Part shown: piece by piece, positions 24,956-35,237 of the stretch | How the letters are laid out: the number at the start of each line of letters is the position of its first letter | How positions within the stretch are numbered: the first letter of the stretch is position 1 | Assembly: GCA_049423065.1 (NCBI GenBank) | Contig: JBMSQB010000002.1 | Span: 85,777-149,776, forward strand | Direction of reading: 5' to 3' | DNA from: SYIM01 sp041182885 | GTDB taxonomy: Bacteria > Pseudomonadota > Gammaproteobacteria > Burkholderiales > Burkholderiaceae_E | DNA: 64,000 nucleotides | Notes under the pieces: generated by a model | Database searches by the model: none | Seen by the model: the letters and a program-made list of their open reading frames with translations, nothing else | Told to the model about the DNA's origin: nothing | Position numbers and translations under genes: made by a program

Positions 24956-27900
24956 TCAGCGGGGCGCGGGCGCCGCCGGCACATCAAACCGGGGACGGGC
25001 GCGCTCCACGACACTGGGGTCGGCCCACGAACCGGCAACATCGTACTCATAGGAAAACATGTCCTGGAGGGGCTTGCGGAATGCCCACTGTGCAAGAAAG
25101 GTTCCGAGCCCGATCGCGGGATTGGCCACGGCGGCATAGGCGAGCGAGGCAAGGCCGGCATTGAGTTCCGGTCTAACCTCGACCCGCAGCTTCTGGGTCT
25201 CGTCGGCAAGGTTCACCGAGCCCCGAATACCTACCTGAGCCTGGACCCCCCGCATGCGGAAATCACTGGTGGTGGCCACGCCCGAGGTGATCGCGGCACG
25301 GCCGCCGATTTCGTCAAAAGCGAAGCCTTCGGCAAAGATGTCGCGAAAATCGAGCGACAGCCGCCGCGGCAGCGACTGCAGGTTCAACACGCCGATCAGC
25401 TTGCTCAGCCCCGGCTCGGTTTTCAGAAATTGCCCCTTGCCAGCCTGAAATTCGAGTTCGCCGGTGAGTGATCGATAGTCGATCGCAAGCGGCGAGCCCT
25501 CCCAGCGCACGCTTCCTGCAAGCCGCCCCGGGCCGCCACCGCTTACCGCACCCACCACGCCGAAGGTTTCCAGCAGGCGCGCCGGTTCGCGAAGGCCCAG
25601 CTCGAAATTGAGCGCTGTCCAGCGCGCCGCTCCCAGGCGGCTCGCTTCCCAGGTGCCGGTTGCATCAAGACGCCCGCCCGGATGGTCGATCCGCAGGCGC
25701 TCAAGCTGCCACGTCGGGTGGTCGCCATCGGCCGCATTGGCGGCGCGCAGACTCATCTGCCCGAGTTCACGCCCCGACAGCACCAGCCGGTCGGTCTCGA
25801 TGTCGAGCGCCGGCAATTGCGTCGGCGCGGCATCCAGAAGCCGCTCGATGTCGCTCTGGCGGTTGCGCGGCACGTTCAGCACCGAAAGCCGGGCCTGAAC
25901 TGCACCGGCAGGCAGACCCGCGCGCGCCGGTTGCCACGCGACCAGTCCGTTGATCTCCCTCGCAGCGATGCTCGCACGCCATACATGGTCCAGCCGCGTT
26001 GCACCCATCACCACGCCGGTGAGATCTTTTCCGCCCACGACCAGCGAGTCGGTGATCAGCGACACACGATCGATCGCGATCGGCTCGGCCAACGCACCCG
26101 GCGCGGCATTATGGGCGGGGCTGCCACCGGGCACCGGCGTGGCGATCGCGCGCGCCGAAGCATCGGGCGGCGGCGACGCGAGGGCGCGCTCCCACGCGCC
26201 AAGGTCGAGGTGCGGAATCCGGAGGTCGAGCGCCACGCCCTCCGCTGGCAGCTGGGCCGGCGTGCCGACCGCGATGATCGCCCTTGCGGCATTGGGGGTG
26301 GCCGGGCGCTCGAAAATTGCCTGGACATCGTCGCGCAATCGGATGCGGATGGTCTCCGCCCGCTGCGCATCGCGCGGACGGGTCCAATCGACATGGAGCG
26401 GCCAGGCGCTTCCCGACTTTTTCGCAAACGGCGCAGGCAACGCGCTGGCGATTGATTCGAGCCGCGAATCGAGACGCCCGTGAACGCCCTGCGGGCCGAT
26501 ATCGACGCTTGCCTGCCAGTCGGCGTGCCCGGTGATCTGATCGATCCTCGGGTAAGGCAACAGCGTCCGCAGTTCGGCCGCGGGCAGCGCGCCCCGCGCG
26601 TCGATCCGAAGCGCGCCACCGGCTGGCGCATTCAGCCGCGCCTGCAGGGATCCGCCCAGCCAGCGGGCGTTGAGCGACTCCGAGCGGATGCCTCTCGGAT
26701 CGAATCGGATCTCGCCCGCAATACCGGTGAAGGCCGGCGAGCCTGGCGCCACGCGCAGTTCGTTGTCGTTGAGGACCACCCGCCCGCTGTAGCCGGTTGC
26801 GCCCCCCTGGCCCAGACCGATATCAAGCTCGAGCGCAAGGTCGGCTGCACCCTCGGTCTGCCAGCCCTTTATCTGGGGATCGACGTCGCGGCCGATCGGG
26901 CTGGCATGGACATAGTCGAGCATGGTGGCAAGCGGTCCGTGCGCCTGGCCACGAATGGCGATCACCGGACGCGCGAGGTCTGGAATTCGGGCGCTGATCT
27001 CGCGCAGTCCTACCCCGAGCGTCGCGGCAGACTCGGCCTTCAGGTCCATGGCCGCGCGGTCGAACGCAAGCGTGCCACGGATCCGGTCGATGGCGGGCCA
27101 TTGCGGAAGAAAGCCGAGCGCCGCCTGATCGAGCTTTGCCTCCACCCTGAACTCGCCCAGGCTTGCCTCGCGGAAGGGAAAATCGGCGAGGTCGCCGCGC
27201 AGTCGAAGCCGCGCCTCCGTGCGCACTGTGCCCGATACCGAGCGGCCCACCCAGCTGCGCACACCAGGATCGATGCTGACCGGAAGATAGGCCGCCACCC
27301 GCGCGGGGTTCGCCCGGGTGAGCGTCGCGGCGAGATCGACCTCGCCCAGGGCGGAACGACCCGTGTTTCGCCACCGTCCGCTGAGCGAGCCGGCCAGGTC
27401 GGCGTTGGCAAAGTTGAGACCGGCCGCAAACAGTTCGATGCCGCCCTGCGCGCCACGCTCGTCAGGTGACCCGATCTGCCAGCCCACTGTGCCGGCGAGG
27501 CTCGCGAGCGGCACCAGCGGCTCGGCCAGCACACCCGGAAGCCGAACGGACGCCGCGGTTGATTCGAGCCGGATCTGGCCGGAGTTGCCGACAACCTCGA
27601 CGCTGCCGCTCAGGTTGGTGAACGCAGGCCAGCGGCTCGCCGGTGCGCCGCGCGGCTCGGTGCGCCGCAAGCTGAGCCGCTCAAAACCGATGCTGACCGA
27701 GGGCTGTCCACCCGCCGCGTCCCAGGCCATCGAGGCCGCGGTCACGCGTCCGCTCACCGCCACCTGCGAAAGTGGCGTGAGCCATCGGTCCGGCAGTGGC
27801 AGTCGGCGCGCGGCCTCGAGCAGTCGGTTGGCGTCAAACCCCCGCAGCGACAGCTGGCCCGCCACCGGCCGCAGCGTCCCGGCCGCCAGGGTGATGCGCT

Positions 27901-29026
27901 GCTCGGCCTGCTCGTCGAGGGTGAACGCAAACCCCGCAGCGTCCACAGCGGTGAATTTTCGCGGATGGACGGTCATCGACCCGGCCGGATCGAAGCGGCC
28001 GACCGCCTCGATCGAAAGCGATCGCAGGGCGACCCGACCGCTGCCGATCCGCAGATCGATCGATTCCGTGACCGTCTTCAACAGCGTATCGATCACGCGA
28101 CCGTCGGCAAACCGCAGCCAGGCCTTGACCGGCCCCCGGCCGCTCTGCACCACCTGGGGCTCGGGTTGCGCGGGCGAGAGCCAGCCGCGCAGCACGCTCG
28201 CCAGTGGCACAAATTCGACCTCGCGCACCGAGGCATAGAGCTCACCACGCCATTTCTTCCAGTCGGCCAGATCCGATGCGGTGGGCGTCGTGAAATCGGC
28301 GGCGAACTCGATCCCGCTCAGGCCCAGCCCCATGGCCGGTGCACGCAGGGAAAAATGGTGGCGCACGCCGTCGCTCGTGCTGAGCAGGTCGACGCCCGCG
28401 ATCACGGCGGGTTCGGAGCCCAGCCGGTCGCGCCAGTCGACGCGGGCATTTCTGACCGAGATCGAGCGACTGGCGAGCAGCCACGCGAGCGCCGCTGACG
28501 ACCCGGTCCGGTCAAGATCGACCAGCGCGCCCGCCACCGCAAACCGGCGCGGCTCCAGGCGCTCGACACGTATCACCGGTCGCAGCAGTTCCAGCGAGGC
28601 GAGCCCCGCCTCGCCACGCACCAGCGCGCGCAGTGACAGAACGGCCGACACCTCTTCAATCGTGAGCGCCGCGTCGGTCCCTGACCCAACCCTTACGACT
28701 CGCGCCCGCAACGAAGGCCGGTAGCCCTCGAACCCGGACGAGAGTTCACCCATCGTGACCGGTGTTTCCAGGGCCGCCGACAGCGCCTGCTCGATCCGCG
28801 GCCGCCACTGATCCACCCCGGGCCAGAACCAATGGCGAAACAACAGCCACACGCTCGCGACAAACACCAGAAGCGCGAGGAACAGCCAGCCGCCCAGGAC
28901 CACCCCCCGTCGCACCCAGCCCGCACGAGGCGAAGGCGACTGCGCCACTGAAGGCTGGGCGAGGTCAGCGGGGGCAGGCACGACAGTGTCTCGTGGGAGG
29001 CAAGGCGGGGTGTAGCATCGAGCCAT
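24956..29026 (-). CDS. yhdP: YhdP-family envelope lipid-transport protein (AsmA-like)
   Basis: About 1356 residues, the size of YhdP/TIGR02099 proteins. A single membrane helix near residues 40-60 (VVLGGWLFLALLVFVASVW) anchors a very long, beta-rich periplasmic region of repeating AsmA/DUF3971 type. The C-terminal AsmA2 region contains LSKLIGVLNLQSLPRRLSLD and FDEIGGRAAITSGVATTSDF. YhdP-like proteins move phospholipids to the outer membrane. The start is uncertain: ATG 29026 is listed, GTG 28981 also fits, and ATG 29056 would overlap the divergent glnE start. It is co-oriented with tldD, as in many proteobacteria. Confidence 0.9.
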   Translation of the reverse strand: MARCYTPPCLPRDTVVPAPADLAQPSVAQSPSPRAGWVRRGVVLGGWLFLALLVFVASVWLLFRHWFWPGVDQWRPRIEQALSAALETPVTMGELSSGFEGYRPSLRARVVRVGSGTDAALTIEEVSAVLSLRALVRGEAGLASLELLRPVIRVERLEPRRFAVAGALVDLDRTGSSAALAWLLASRSISVRNARVDWRDRLGSEPAVIAGVDLLSTSDGVRHHFSLRAPAMGLGLSGIEFAADFTTPTASDLADWKKWRGELYASVREVEFVPLASVLRGWLSPAQPEPQVVQSGRGPVKAWLRFADGRVIDTLLKTVTESIDLRIGSGRVALRSLSIEAVGRFDPAGSMTVHPRKFTAVDAAGFAFTLDEQAEQRITLAAGTLRPVAGQLSLRGFDANRLLEAARRLPLPDRWLTPLSQVAVSGRVTAASMAWDAAGGQPSVSIGFERLSLRRTEPRGAPASRWPAFTNLSGSVEVVGNSGQIRLESTAASVRLPGVLAEPLVPLASLAGTVGWQIGSPDERGAQGGIELFAAGLNFANADLAGSLSGRWRNTGRSALGEVDLAATLTRANPARVAAYLPVSIDPGVRSWVGRSVSGTVRTEARLRLRGDLADFPFREASLGEFRVEAKLDQAALGFLPQWPAIDRIRGTLAFDRAAMDLKAESAATLGVGLREISARIPDLARPVIAIRGQAHGPLATMLDYVHASPIGRDVDPQIKGWQTEGAADLALELDIGLGQGGATGYSGRVVLNDNELRVAPGSPAFTGIAGEIRFDPRGIRSESLNARWLGGSLQARLNAPAGGALRIDARGALPAAELRTLLPYPRIDQITGHADWQASVDIGPQGVHGRLDSRLESIASALPAPFAKKSGSAWPLHVDWTRPRDAQRAETIRIRLRDDVQAIFERPATPNAARAIIAVGTPAQLPAEGVALDLRIPHLDLGAWERALASPPPDASARAIATPVPGGSPAHNAAPGALAEPIAIDRVSLITDSLVVGGKDLTGVVMGATRLDHVWRASIAAREINGLVAWQPARAGLPAGAVQARLSVLNVPRNRQSDIERLLDAAPTQLPALDIETDRLVLSGRELGQMSLRAANAADGDHPTWQLERLRIDHPGGRLDATGTWEASRLGAARWTALNFELGLREPARLLETFGVVGAVSGGGPGRLAGSVRWEGSPLAIDYRSLTGELEFQAGKGQFLKTEPGLSKLIGVLNLQSLPRRLSLDFRDIFAEGFAFDEIGGRAAITSGVATTSDFRMRGVQAQVGIRGSVNLADETQKLRVEVRPELNAGLASLAYAAVANPAIGLGTFLAQWAFRKPLQDMFSYEYDVAGSWADPSVVERARPRFDVPAAPAPR

Positions 29027-29054
29027 CAAGAATACCCTGTTCGGGGTTGGGCCC

Positions 29055-31778
29055 ATGCGATTCGTCTCTGAAGACTATTCAGGCTACTTCCGCCGCTCGC
29101 TCGCCGCGCTCGAAGCAAAAAGCGCGGACCCCCAATCGATTCGACGGCTGCTGGGCGAGCGGGTAACGATGCCTGTTGACGCATCGGCGATCGACGCCCT
29201 GCTCGATGCGCAGAGCGATGGCCGGCCGCTCGAGGCCGACGGCGCGCACGCGGCAAGTGTCCTCAGGCGCCTGCGCCAGTGGGTCATGCTGATGCTGATG
29301 GAGCGCGATCTCACCGGGCGTGCCGATCTCGACGAGGTCTGCCGGGCGATGACCTGCCTCGCACAACGCACCACCGGTTGCGCAATGCGCGTGGCGGGGT
29401 CCGAGCTTGCCCAGCAGTTCGGCGCGGCACTCGATGGCGAGGGGCGCCCGCAGGACCTGCTTGCCGTTGCCATGGGCAAGGGCGGTGCCGACGAACTCAA
29501 TGTGTCGTCCGACCTCGATCTGGTGTTTGTGTTTCGCGATGAAGGCCAGAGTGCGGGCGGCGCGAGCGGCCGCATCATTGCCAGCAGCGAATGGATGCAT
29601 CGCGCTGCACGCCGCACCATTGAACTGCTGTCTGAAATCACCGCCGACGGGTTTGTGTTTCGGGTCGACACCCGCCTGCGGCCCAATGGCGACTCCGGTC
29701 CACTGGTCGCCTCGCTCTCCATGCTCGAGCAGTATTTTTTTTCGCAGGGGCGGGAGTGGGAGCGGTTCGCCTGGCTCAAGTCCAATGTCATCGCAGACAC
29801 CGCGCAGGCCGGCGAGCAGGGCCTGCGTGACGACATCCATTCACTCGAACGAATCGTCACGCCCTTCGTGTTTCGGCGCTATCTCGACTATGACGCTTTT
29901 GCGTCGCTGCGTGATCTGCACCGGCTGATCCGCTCCGAGGTGGCCCGCCGCTCGGCGCGCGACCTGACCGCGCGCGACGTGAAGCTCGGCCGTGGCGGCA
30001 TCCGCGAGATCGAATTCACGGCGCAGCTCTTTCAGATCGTTCGCGGTGGCCGCGACCCGGGCCTGCGCGACCGTCGAACCCTGGCGACGCTCGCCACCCT
30101 GGCCCGCCGCTCGGTGCTCGATCGCGAGGAATGCGACACCCTGGCACGCGCCTATCAGCTGCTCCGCCGTACGGAGCACGCGCTTCAGTTTCGCGAAGAC
30201 GAGCAGACCCACCGGCTGTCGGGTTCAGCCGATGAACGGGCGCACATCGCAGCCATGCTGCGCATGGCACCTGCCGACTTCGACCAGGCCATCACCGAGG
30301 CCACCCAGGCGGTGGCCAACATCTTCGAGCGGCTGCTGGCCCCCGACCCGGACGACCGGTCGCGCACACCCGAAGAGGGCGCGGGCGACGCCGCACCGGC
30401 CGCAGACGACCCCGATGTGGTTCGACGAATCGGGCTCCTGCGTGAGGGCACCCGATACGCAGCCGCTCGCACCGACACCAGGGCGGCGATCGAACGCCTG
30501 CTGGGTGAGGCGATCGCGCAGCGCACCGGCAGCGCCGGCATGATCCGTCTGGTGGAGCTGCTCGAATCGGTGTGTCGCCGCCCGGCCTATGTGGCGCTCC
30601 TCGCGCGCTATCCGCTCGTCTTTGCCAGAGTGCTGCGGGTGCTCGACTGGTCGAAGTGGCCGGCCGAGTACCTGATGCGTCACCCGGTTGTGCTCGATGA
30701 ACTCCTCGACGGCCAGCTTCTCGAGAGCACTGACTACTCCGACTGGGCAAGACAGCTTCGCGAACGCGTGGTTGCAGCGCGAATCGGCGAGGCGCCCGAT
30801 GTCGAGCTTCAGATGGATCTGGTTCGCGAAGCTCATCATGCGCAGGTATTCCGCCTGATGGTCCAGGATCTGGAAGGCCGCCACAGCACGGAGCGCATTT
30901 CGGATTTTCTGAGCGAGCTCGCCGACCAGGTGCTCGGGCTGGTCATCGATCTGGTCTGGTCGCAGCTGCGACAACGCTATTGCGACCCGCCGCGTTTTGC
31001 CGCCATCGCCTACGGCCGGCTGGGTGGCAAGGAACTCGGCTACGCGAGCGACCTGGACCTGGTGTTTCTCTACGACAACGACGACGATCGCGCCACCGAA
31101 GCGTATTCAGTTCTCGCACAGCGCCTGGGCGGCTGGTTGTCGACGCGCACGGCAGCGGGCCTGCTCTTCGAAACCGATCTGCGGCTTCGTCCCAATGGCC
31201 AGGCCGGGCTTCTGGTGTCCACTGTCGAGGCCTTTGAGCGCTACCAGCGTGAGTCGGCCTGGGTGTGGGAGCATCAGGCACTGTCGCGGGCACGCTTTGC
31301 GGCCGGCGACCACGGTCTCGGTGAACGCTTCGAGCAGGTCAGGCGGTCGGTGCTGTCCATCGCGCGCGATCCTCATGCGCTCGCGAAGGAGGTGATCGCC
31401 ATGCGGCGCAAGATGCATGACGGCCATCCCAACCGAAGCGAACTCTTCGACCTCAAGCATGATCGCGGCGGTATGGTCGACATCGAATTCATTGTCCAGT
31501 ACCTGGTGCTTGCGCACGCCCGGTCTCATCCCGAACTGCTGGACAACGCCGGCAACATTGCGCTGCTTGGGCGTGCTGCGCAGGCCGGGCTGATCGATCC
31601 CACGCTGGCCGACGAGGTGGCCAACGCCTACCGGCGCTATCGCCAGCTGCAGCACCGGCTGCGCCTTGATGACACCCAGTTTGCGCGGGTGGCGACCGAG
31701 GTCGTCGCGGGGCAGGCGGAATCCGTCAGATCGCTGTGGCGCCAGACCCTGGAGACCGCTGCGGGCGGTGACGGTTAG
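29055..31778 (+). CDS. glnE: Bifunctional glutamine synthetase adenylyltransferase/deadenylase
   Basis: 907 residues with two nucleotidyltransferase domains. The N-terminal deadenylase domain has VAMGKGGADELNVSSDLDLV near residue 139. The C-terminal adenylyltransferase domain has YGRLGGKELGYASDLDLVFL near residue 654. Both keep the DxD metal site. GlnE adds AMP to glutamine synthetase when nitrogen is plentiful and removes it under P-II control when nitrogen is scarce. A run of eight T at 29733-29740 lies inside the gene (QYFFSQ) and keeps the frame. The gene is divergent from the yhdP-like gene with almost no gap, so the promoters must overlap one or both genes. Confidence 0.96.
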   Translation: MRFVSEDYSGYFRRSLAALEAKSADPQSIRRLLGERVTMPVDASAIDALLDAQSDGRPLEADGAHAASVLRRLRQWVMLMLMERDLTGRADLDEVCRAMTCLAQRTTGCAMRVAGSELAQQFGAALDGEGRPQDLLAVAMGKGGADELNVSSDLDLVFVFRDEGQSAGGASGRIIASSEWMHRAARRTIELLSEITADGFVFRVDTRLRPNGDSGPLVASLSMLEQYFFSQGREWERFAWLKSNVIADTAQAGEQGLRDDIHSLERIVTPFVFRRYLDYDAFASLRDLHRLIRSEVARRSARDLTARDVKLGRGGIREIEFTAQLFQIVRGGRDPGLRDRRTLATLATLARRSVLDREECDTLARAYQLLRRTEHALQFREDEQTHRLSGSADERAHIAAMLRMAPADFDQAITEATQAVANIFERLLAPDPDDRSRTPEEGAGDAAPAADDPDVVRRIGLLREGTRYAAARTDTRAAIERLLGEAIAQRTGSAGMIRLVELLESVCRRPAYVALLARYPLVFARVLRVLDWSKWPAEYLMRHPVVLDELLDGQLLESTDYSDWARQLRERVVAARIGEAPDVELQMDLVREAHHAQVFRLMVQDLEGRHSTERISDFLSELADQVLGLVIDLVWSQLRQRYCDPPRFAAIAYGRLGGKELGYASDLDLVFLYDNDDDRATEAYSVLAQRLGGWLSTRTAAGLLFETDLRLRPNGQAGLLVSTVEAFERYQRESAWVWEHQALSRARFAAGDHGLGERFEQVRRSVLSIARDPHALAKEVIAMRRKMHDGHPNRSELFDLKHDRGGMVDIEFIVQYLVLAHARSHPELLDNAGNIALLGRAAQAGLIDPTLADEVANAYRRYRQLQHRLRLDDTQFARVATEVVAGQAESVRSLWRQTLETAAGGDG

Positions 31779-31835
31779 CGCGCGCGCAGGTCATGTGCGG
31801 GTCGCGTGGCGCAGGCCCGCGCACCCAGATTCGCG

Positions 31836-32171
31836 TCAGCGGCCGAGCAGCAGGAACACCGCCGAACCCGCCAGGAGGCCATACAGCGCGTTTCCGCTCA
31901 GCCTGACCACCCCCAGCAGCACCATCGCCGACAGCAGGCGCGGGTCAACCAGGAGCGCAGGCGAGAAGGCTGACGCGGCAAGCCAGGGCTTGAACACTTC
32001 CGGCGCGACCAGCGCCGTGAGCGCTGCAAGCGGCGCGTAGCGCAACGCGCGCTCGAGCAGACCTCGCGGACGCAGGCTCGCCGGCACGAACAGAAACGCG
32101 TTCCGGAGCGCGAAGATGATCACGGCAAGCATCCCCGTGACGATCCAGATGTCCAGAGCGGTCATGTTCAT
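31836..32171 (-). CDS. azlD: AzlD-family branched-chain amino acid exporter subunit
   Basis: 111 residues with four membrane segments; LDIWIVTGMLAVIIFALRNA and RALRYAPLAALTALVAPEVF match the AzlD family. It is the small partner of AzlC in branched-chain amino acid efflux at the inner membrane. Its start overlaps the azlC stop by four bases (ATGA), so translation is coupled. It converges on glnE over a 57-bp gap that shows no U-tract terminator. Confidence 0.9.
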   Translation of the reverse strand: MNMTALDIWIVTGMLAVIIFALRNAFLFVPASLRPRGLLERALRYAPLAALTALVAPEVFKPWLAASAFSPALLVDPRLLSAMVLLGVVRLSGNALYGLLAGSAVFLLLGR

Positions 32172-32908
32172 GGTGCAGACCGGTGCGACCGCGCACGCGC
32201 CTCCAGGACCAGCGGCGTGACCACCCCCGCCAGCACCGCGAGCAGCATGCCGGCGCGATGCGGCCACGCGACCCCGATCAGTGCCACCACTGTCGCTGCA
32301 ATGACCACTGGCCAGGCGAGTCTCACCCGCATCGCCTGGGCAATCAGGGCGAGGACCGCCAGCGTGCCGAGAAACCCCAGGTCGCGCCCAGGCTCCGCAT
32401 AGGCCATCACCGCAATGCCGAGCAGCGAGCCCACCTGCCAGGCGGCCCACACCGGCAGATTGAGCCCCATGAAGAGCGCCGTGCGCTGGGCCCGGCGTTC
32501 GCGGCTGGACAGCGTCTGATACACCGCAAGACCCGAATCGGTTGTCATGTAGCCTGCAAATGAGCGCAGGGCGGGCGGCAGTCGCGACAGATCACGGGAC
32601 AGCGATGCGCTGTAGATCATGAACCGCAGACTGGTGAGAAACGTGGTGAAGCCGATCAGCGCAAACGACGCACCCGATGCCATCAGCGGGAGCGCAGCCA
32701 ACTGTGCGGTGCCCGAGAACACGATGAGCGTCATGCCGACAGACTGCGCAACACTCATGCCGGCCTGGATCATGGCAACGCCAGCGATGATGCCCCAGAC
32801 AAACGTGCCGACCATGCCGGGCACCGACAGCCGGGCACCCGTCGCGAATCGGGCCCGGCGCGCGGCCGCAGCCGCGCGCTGTCCTGCGTCTGCCACGGTC
32901 CTCAGCAA
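32168..32908 (-). CDS. azlC: AzlC-family branched-chain amino acid exporter subunit
   Basis: 246 residues with six or seven membrane helices. The AzlC core is visible: SVAQSVGMTLIVFSGTAQLA and SLRFMIYSASLSRDLSRLPP. The listed start is TTG at 32908; a GTG four codons further in is an alternative, and the first 25 residues are basic and alanine-rich. It works with the overlapping azlD. The gene 13 bp upstream encodes an MFS permease on the same strand, so the three may share a transcript. Confidence 0.9.
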   Translation of the reverse strand: MLRTVADAGQRAAAAARRARFATGARLSVPGMVGTFVWGIIAGVAMIQAGMSVAQSVGMTLIVFSGTAQLAALPLMASGASFALIGFTTFLTSLRFMIYSASLSRDLSRLPPALRSFAGYMTTDSGLAVYQTLSSRERRAQRTALFMGLNLPVWAAWQVGSLLGIAVMAYAEPGRDLGFLGTLAVLALIAQAMRVRLAWPVVIAATVVALIGVAWPHRAGMLLAVLAGVVTPLVLEARARSHRSAP

Positions 32909-32920
32909 CGCCCTGGGACC

Positions 32921-34129
32921 TCAGGGCGACGCGCGCGCCACACGCCCCAGCCCCCAACCTGCCTGCCTGGCCACCCAGATCGCCCCGACCAGGCACACCA
33001 GCACGAAGGGCAGCGACAGCAGATTGAGCACCGACCAGCCGTTCACGAAGAGGAGCGCCCCGGAGGCGGCCGAGCTGGTGATCATCACGCCAAAGACGCA
33101 CATGTCCATGAAGCCCTGGACCTTGTTCTTTTCGGCGGGCCGATAGCACCGCGTAAGGAGCGCCGTCCCGCTCGTGTACATGAAATTCCAGCCCACACCG
33201 AGGAGGAAGAGCGAAATCGAGAAGTGCATGAGATCGACACCCGACAGCGCCACCACCACGCAACCCGCGTTGAGCAACACACCGATCACCATGATCGGCA
33301 GGATGCCGTAGCGGGTGATCAGCGTGCCGGTGAAAAGGCCAGGCGCAAACATGCCGATGACGTGCCACTGCAGCACAAACACCGTCTCGTTGAAAGACAG
33401 GCTGCAGACTTCCATGGCAAGCGGCGTGGCCACCATGAGCAGGTTCATCACGCCGTAGGACAGCGCGGCCGAGGCGATGGCGAGTATCGCCATGGGCTGG
33501 CGGAGGATGACGGAGAGCGGCCGCGCCTCACCCCCCAGCACCGGTCCCGAGGGCAGCGTGATGCGCAGGAGCTGTATCAGGCCGAGCGACAGGAGCCCGA
33601 ACACCATCAGCACGAGATAGGTGCCGGCAAACTGATGAGACAGGACCGTGCGCGACCACTTCGAAATCTCCGGACCGAGAATGCCGCCGATCAGCCCGCC
33701 GGTCAGCACAAGCGAGATCGCCTTGGTCTTGAATGCCGGCTCGTAAGCGTCGGCCGCATCGGCTGCCGCAAAGCGCAGGCTCGCACCGAAGGCGTTGTAG
33801 ATGCCGCAGAGGAAGGTACCCAGGCACAGCAGGGGAAGGCTTTCGACCGTCATGGCCCAGAACGCGACCAGCGCGCTCACCATCGCAGCCACCGAGCCGA
33901 TGCTGTAACCCGCGCGCCGGCCGTATCGGCGCATGACCGCCGCTGCCGGCATCGACCAGATGGCGCTGCCAATCACGTAGGACGTGACCGGGAGCGAGGC
34001 AAGCATCTTGTCGTTGGACAGTTGCAGTCCGGCCAGCACATTGACCGCGATGAGCGTGGCGTTGTTGATGAGAAGAAGCGCCTGCAGGGTCGTGAGCAGA
34101 CCGACCTGAAACCTGAGGGTGGCGAGCAT
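32921..34129 (-). CDS. MFS permease
   Basis: 402 residues with about twelve membrane segments. The loop between helices 2 and 3 reads AAAVMRRYGRRAGYSIGSVA, close to the MFS G-x-L-x-D-R-x-G-R-R loop, and residues 130-160 carry a KTKAISLVLTGGLIGGILGP segment typical of drug/proton antiporters. It is an inner-membrane proton-driven transporter; the substrate is unknown. It ends 13 bp before azlC. Its start is 158 bp from the divergent ilvE. Confidence 0.88.
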   Translation of the reverse strand: MLATLRFQVGLLTTLQALLLINNATLIAVNVLAGLQLSNDKMLASLPVTSYVIGSAIWSMPAAAVMRRYGRRAGYSIGSVAAMVSALVAFWAMTVESLPLLCLGTFLCGIYNAFGASLRFAAADAADAYEPAFKTKAISLVLTGGLIGGILGPEISKWSRTVLSHQFAGTYLVLMVFGLLSLGLIQLLRITLPSGPVLGGEARPLSVILRQPMAILAIASAALSYGVMNLLMVATPLAMEVCSLSFNETVFVLQWHVIGMFAPGLFTGTLITRYGILPIMVIGVLLNAGCVVVALSGVDLMHFSISLFLLGVGWNFMYTSGTALLTRCYRPAEKNKVQGFMDMCVFGVMITSSAASGALLFVNGWSVLNLLSLPFVLVCLVGAIWVARQAGWGLGRVARASP

Positions 34130-34222
34130 GGCGAAGCCCTGGGCCGAAGGGAGAGTCGCTCAGTCTAGCAGCCCGAAACCCGGGTCCCCGAACGCTTCAG
34201 GACAGAACGAGACCGGCTTCGC

Positions 34223-34228
34223 TAGAAT
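34223..34228 (+). promoter_or_regulatory. Candidate -10 box for ilvE
   Basis: TAGAAT lies 59 bp before the ilvE start in the divergent gap. The same hexamer occurs before the DctP gene (20473-20478) and before the orphan binding-protein gene (38096-38101). No strong -35 partner is seen, so this is only a candidate. Confidence 0.3.
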
Positions 34229-34286
34229 AACGGACTCTGCGCAGGTCTTGAGACCGCGTGTCCCAGCTACTTCCCAGGAGAACCCC

Positions 34287-35210
34287 ATGTCGATGGCCGA
34301 CCGCGACGGACTGATCTGGTTCGACGGCAAGATGGTCGACTGGCGTGATGCCAAGATCCACGTGCTCACTCATACGCTGCACTACGGAATGGGTGTTTTT
34401 GAAGGAGTGCGCGCCTACGACGCCGTGGGCGGCACCGCCATTTTCCGTCTTGCAGAGCACACCCGCCGGTTCTTCAATTCGGCAAAGATCTTCCAGATGG
34501 CGCTGCCCTTCGACGAGGCAACGCTCGCTCAGGCGCAAAAAGATGTCGTTCGCGAGAACAGGCTCGCGTCCTGCTACATCCGGCCGATCGCCTGGATCGG
34601 CTCGGCCAAGCTCGGCGTCTCGGCGCGCGGCAATACCGTGCATGTTGCAATTGCCGCCTGGCCCTGGGGTGCCTACCTCGGTGAAGACGGCCTGTCTCGC
34701 GGCATCCGCGTCAAGGTGTCTTCCTACACCCGACACCATGTCAACGTCTCCATGGTGCGCGCCAAGGCAAGCGGCTACTACGTCAACTCGATCCTTGCCA
34801 ATGCCGAGGTCACCGCCCACGGCTACGACGAGGCGCTGCTGCTCGACACCGAAGGCTATGTCTCCGAGGGCGCAGGCGAAAACGTGTTCATCGTCCGCAA
34901 CGGCGTCATCTACACGCCCGACGTCGCCTCGTGTCTTGACGGCATCACGCGCGATGCCGTCATCACCATTGCCCGCGATCTCGGCGTTGAAGTGCGCGAA
35001 AAGCGCATCACCCGAGATGAGGTTTACTGCGCCGACGAAGCCTTCTTTACGGGCACCGCGGCCGAAATCACGCCCATCCGCGAGGTCGACGACCGCACTA
35101 TCGGAAGCGGCCGCCGAGGCCCCATCACCGAGCAGCTCCAGAACGTGTTCTTCGACATCGTCGGCGGCCGCGCGCAGCGTTATGCGAACTGGCTCACGCC
35201 GGTAGCCTGA
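34287..35210 (+). CDS. ilvE: Branched-chain amino acid aminotransferase
   Basis: 307 residues of fold-type IV PLP aminotransferase. It makes leucine, isoleucine and valine from their 2-oxoacids. The PLP lysine is K160 in MVRAKASGYYVNSILANAEV, and HTLHYGMGVFEGVRAY and GYVSEGAGENVFIVRNG are hallmark segments. AGGAG six bases before this ATG fixes the start; the open frame extends further upstream but without family similarity. It heads a short plus-strand run with the small zinc-finger gene, an arrangement often seen in betaproteobacteria. Confidence 0.96.
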   Translation: MSMADRDGLIWFDGKMVDWRDAKIHVLTHTLHYGMGVFEGVRAYDAVGGTAIFRLAEHTRRFFNSAKIFQMALPFDEATLAQAQKDVVRENRLASCYIRPIAWIGSAKLGVSARGNTVHVAIAAWPWGAYLGEDGLSRGIRVKVSSYTRHHVNVSMVRAKASGYYVNSILANAEVTAHGYDEALLLDTEGYVSEGAGENVFIVRNGVIYTPDVASCLDGITRDAVITIARDLGVEVREKRITRDEVYCADEAFFTGTAAEITPIREVDDRTIGSGRRGPITEQLQNVFFDIVGGRAQRYANWLTPVA

Positions 35211-35237
35211 TCGCCCCTCATCACCCCGCCGGCAGCC

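Noticed and set aside
29733..29740. Run of eight T inside glnE, considered as slippage site or terminator
   Set aside because: There is no hairpin before it, the frame is kept, and the family alignment continues normally on both sides.
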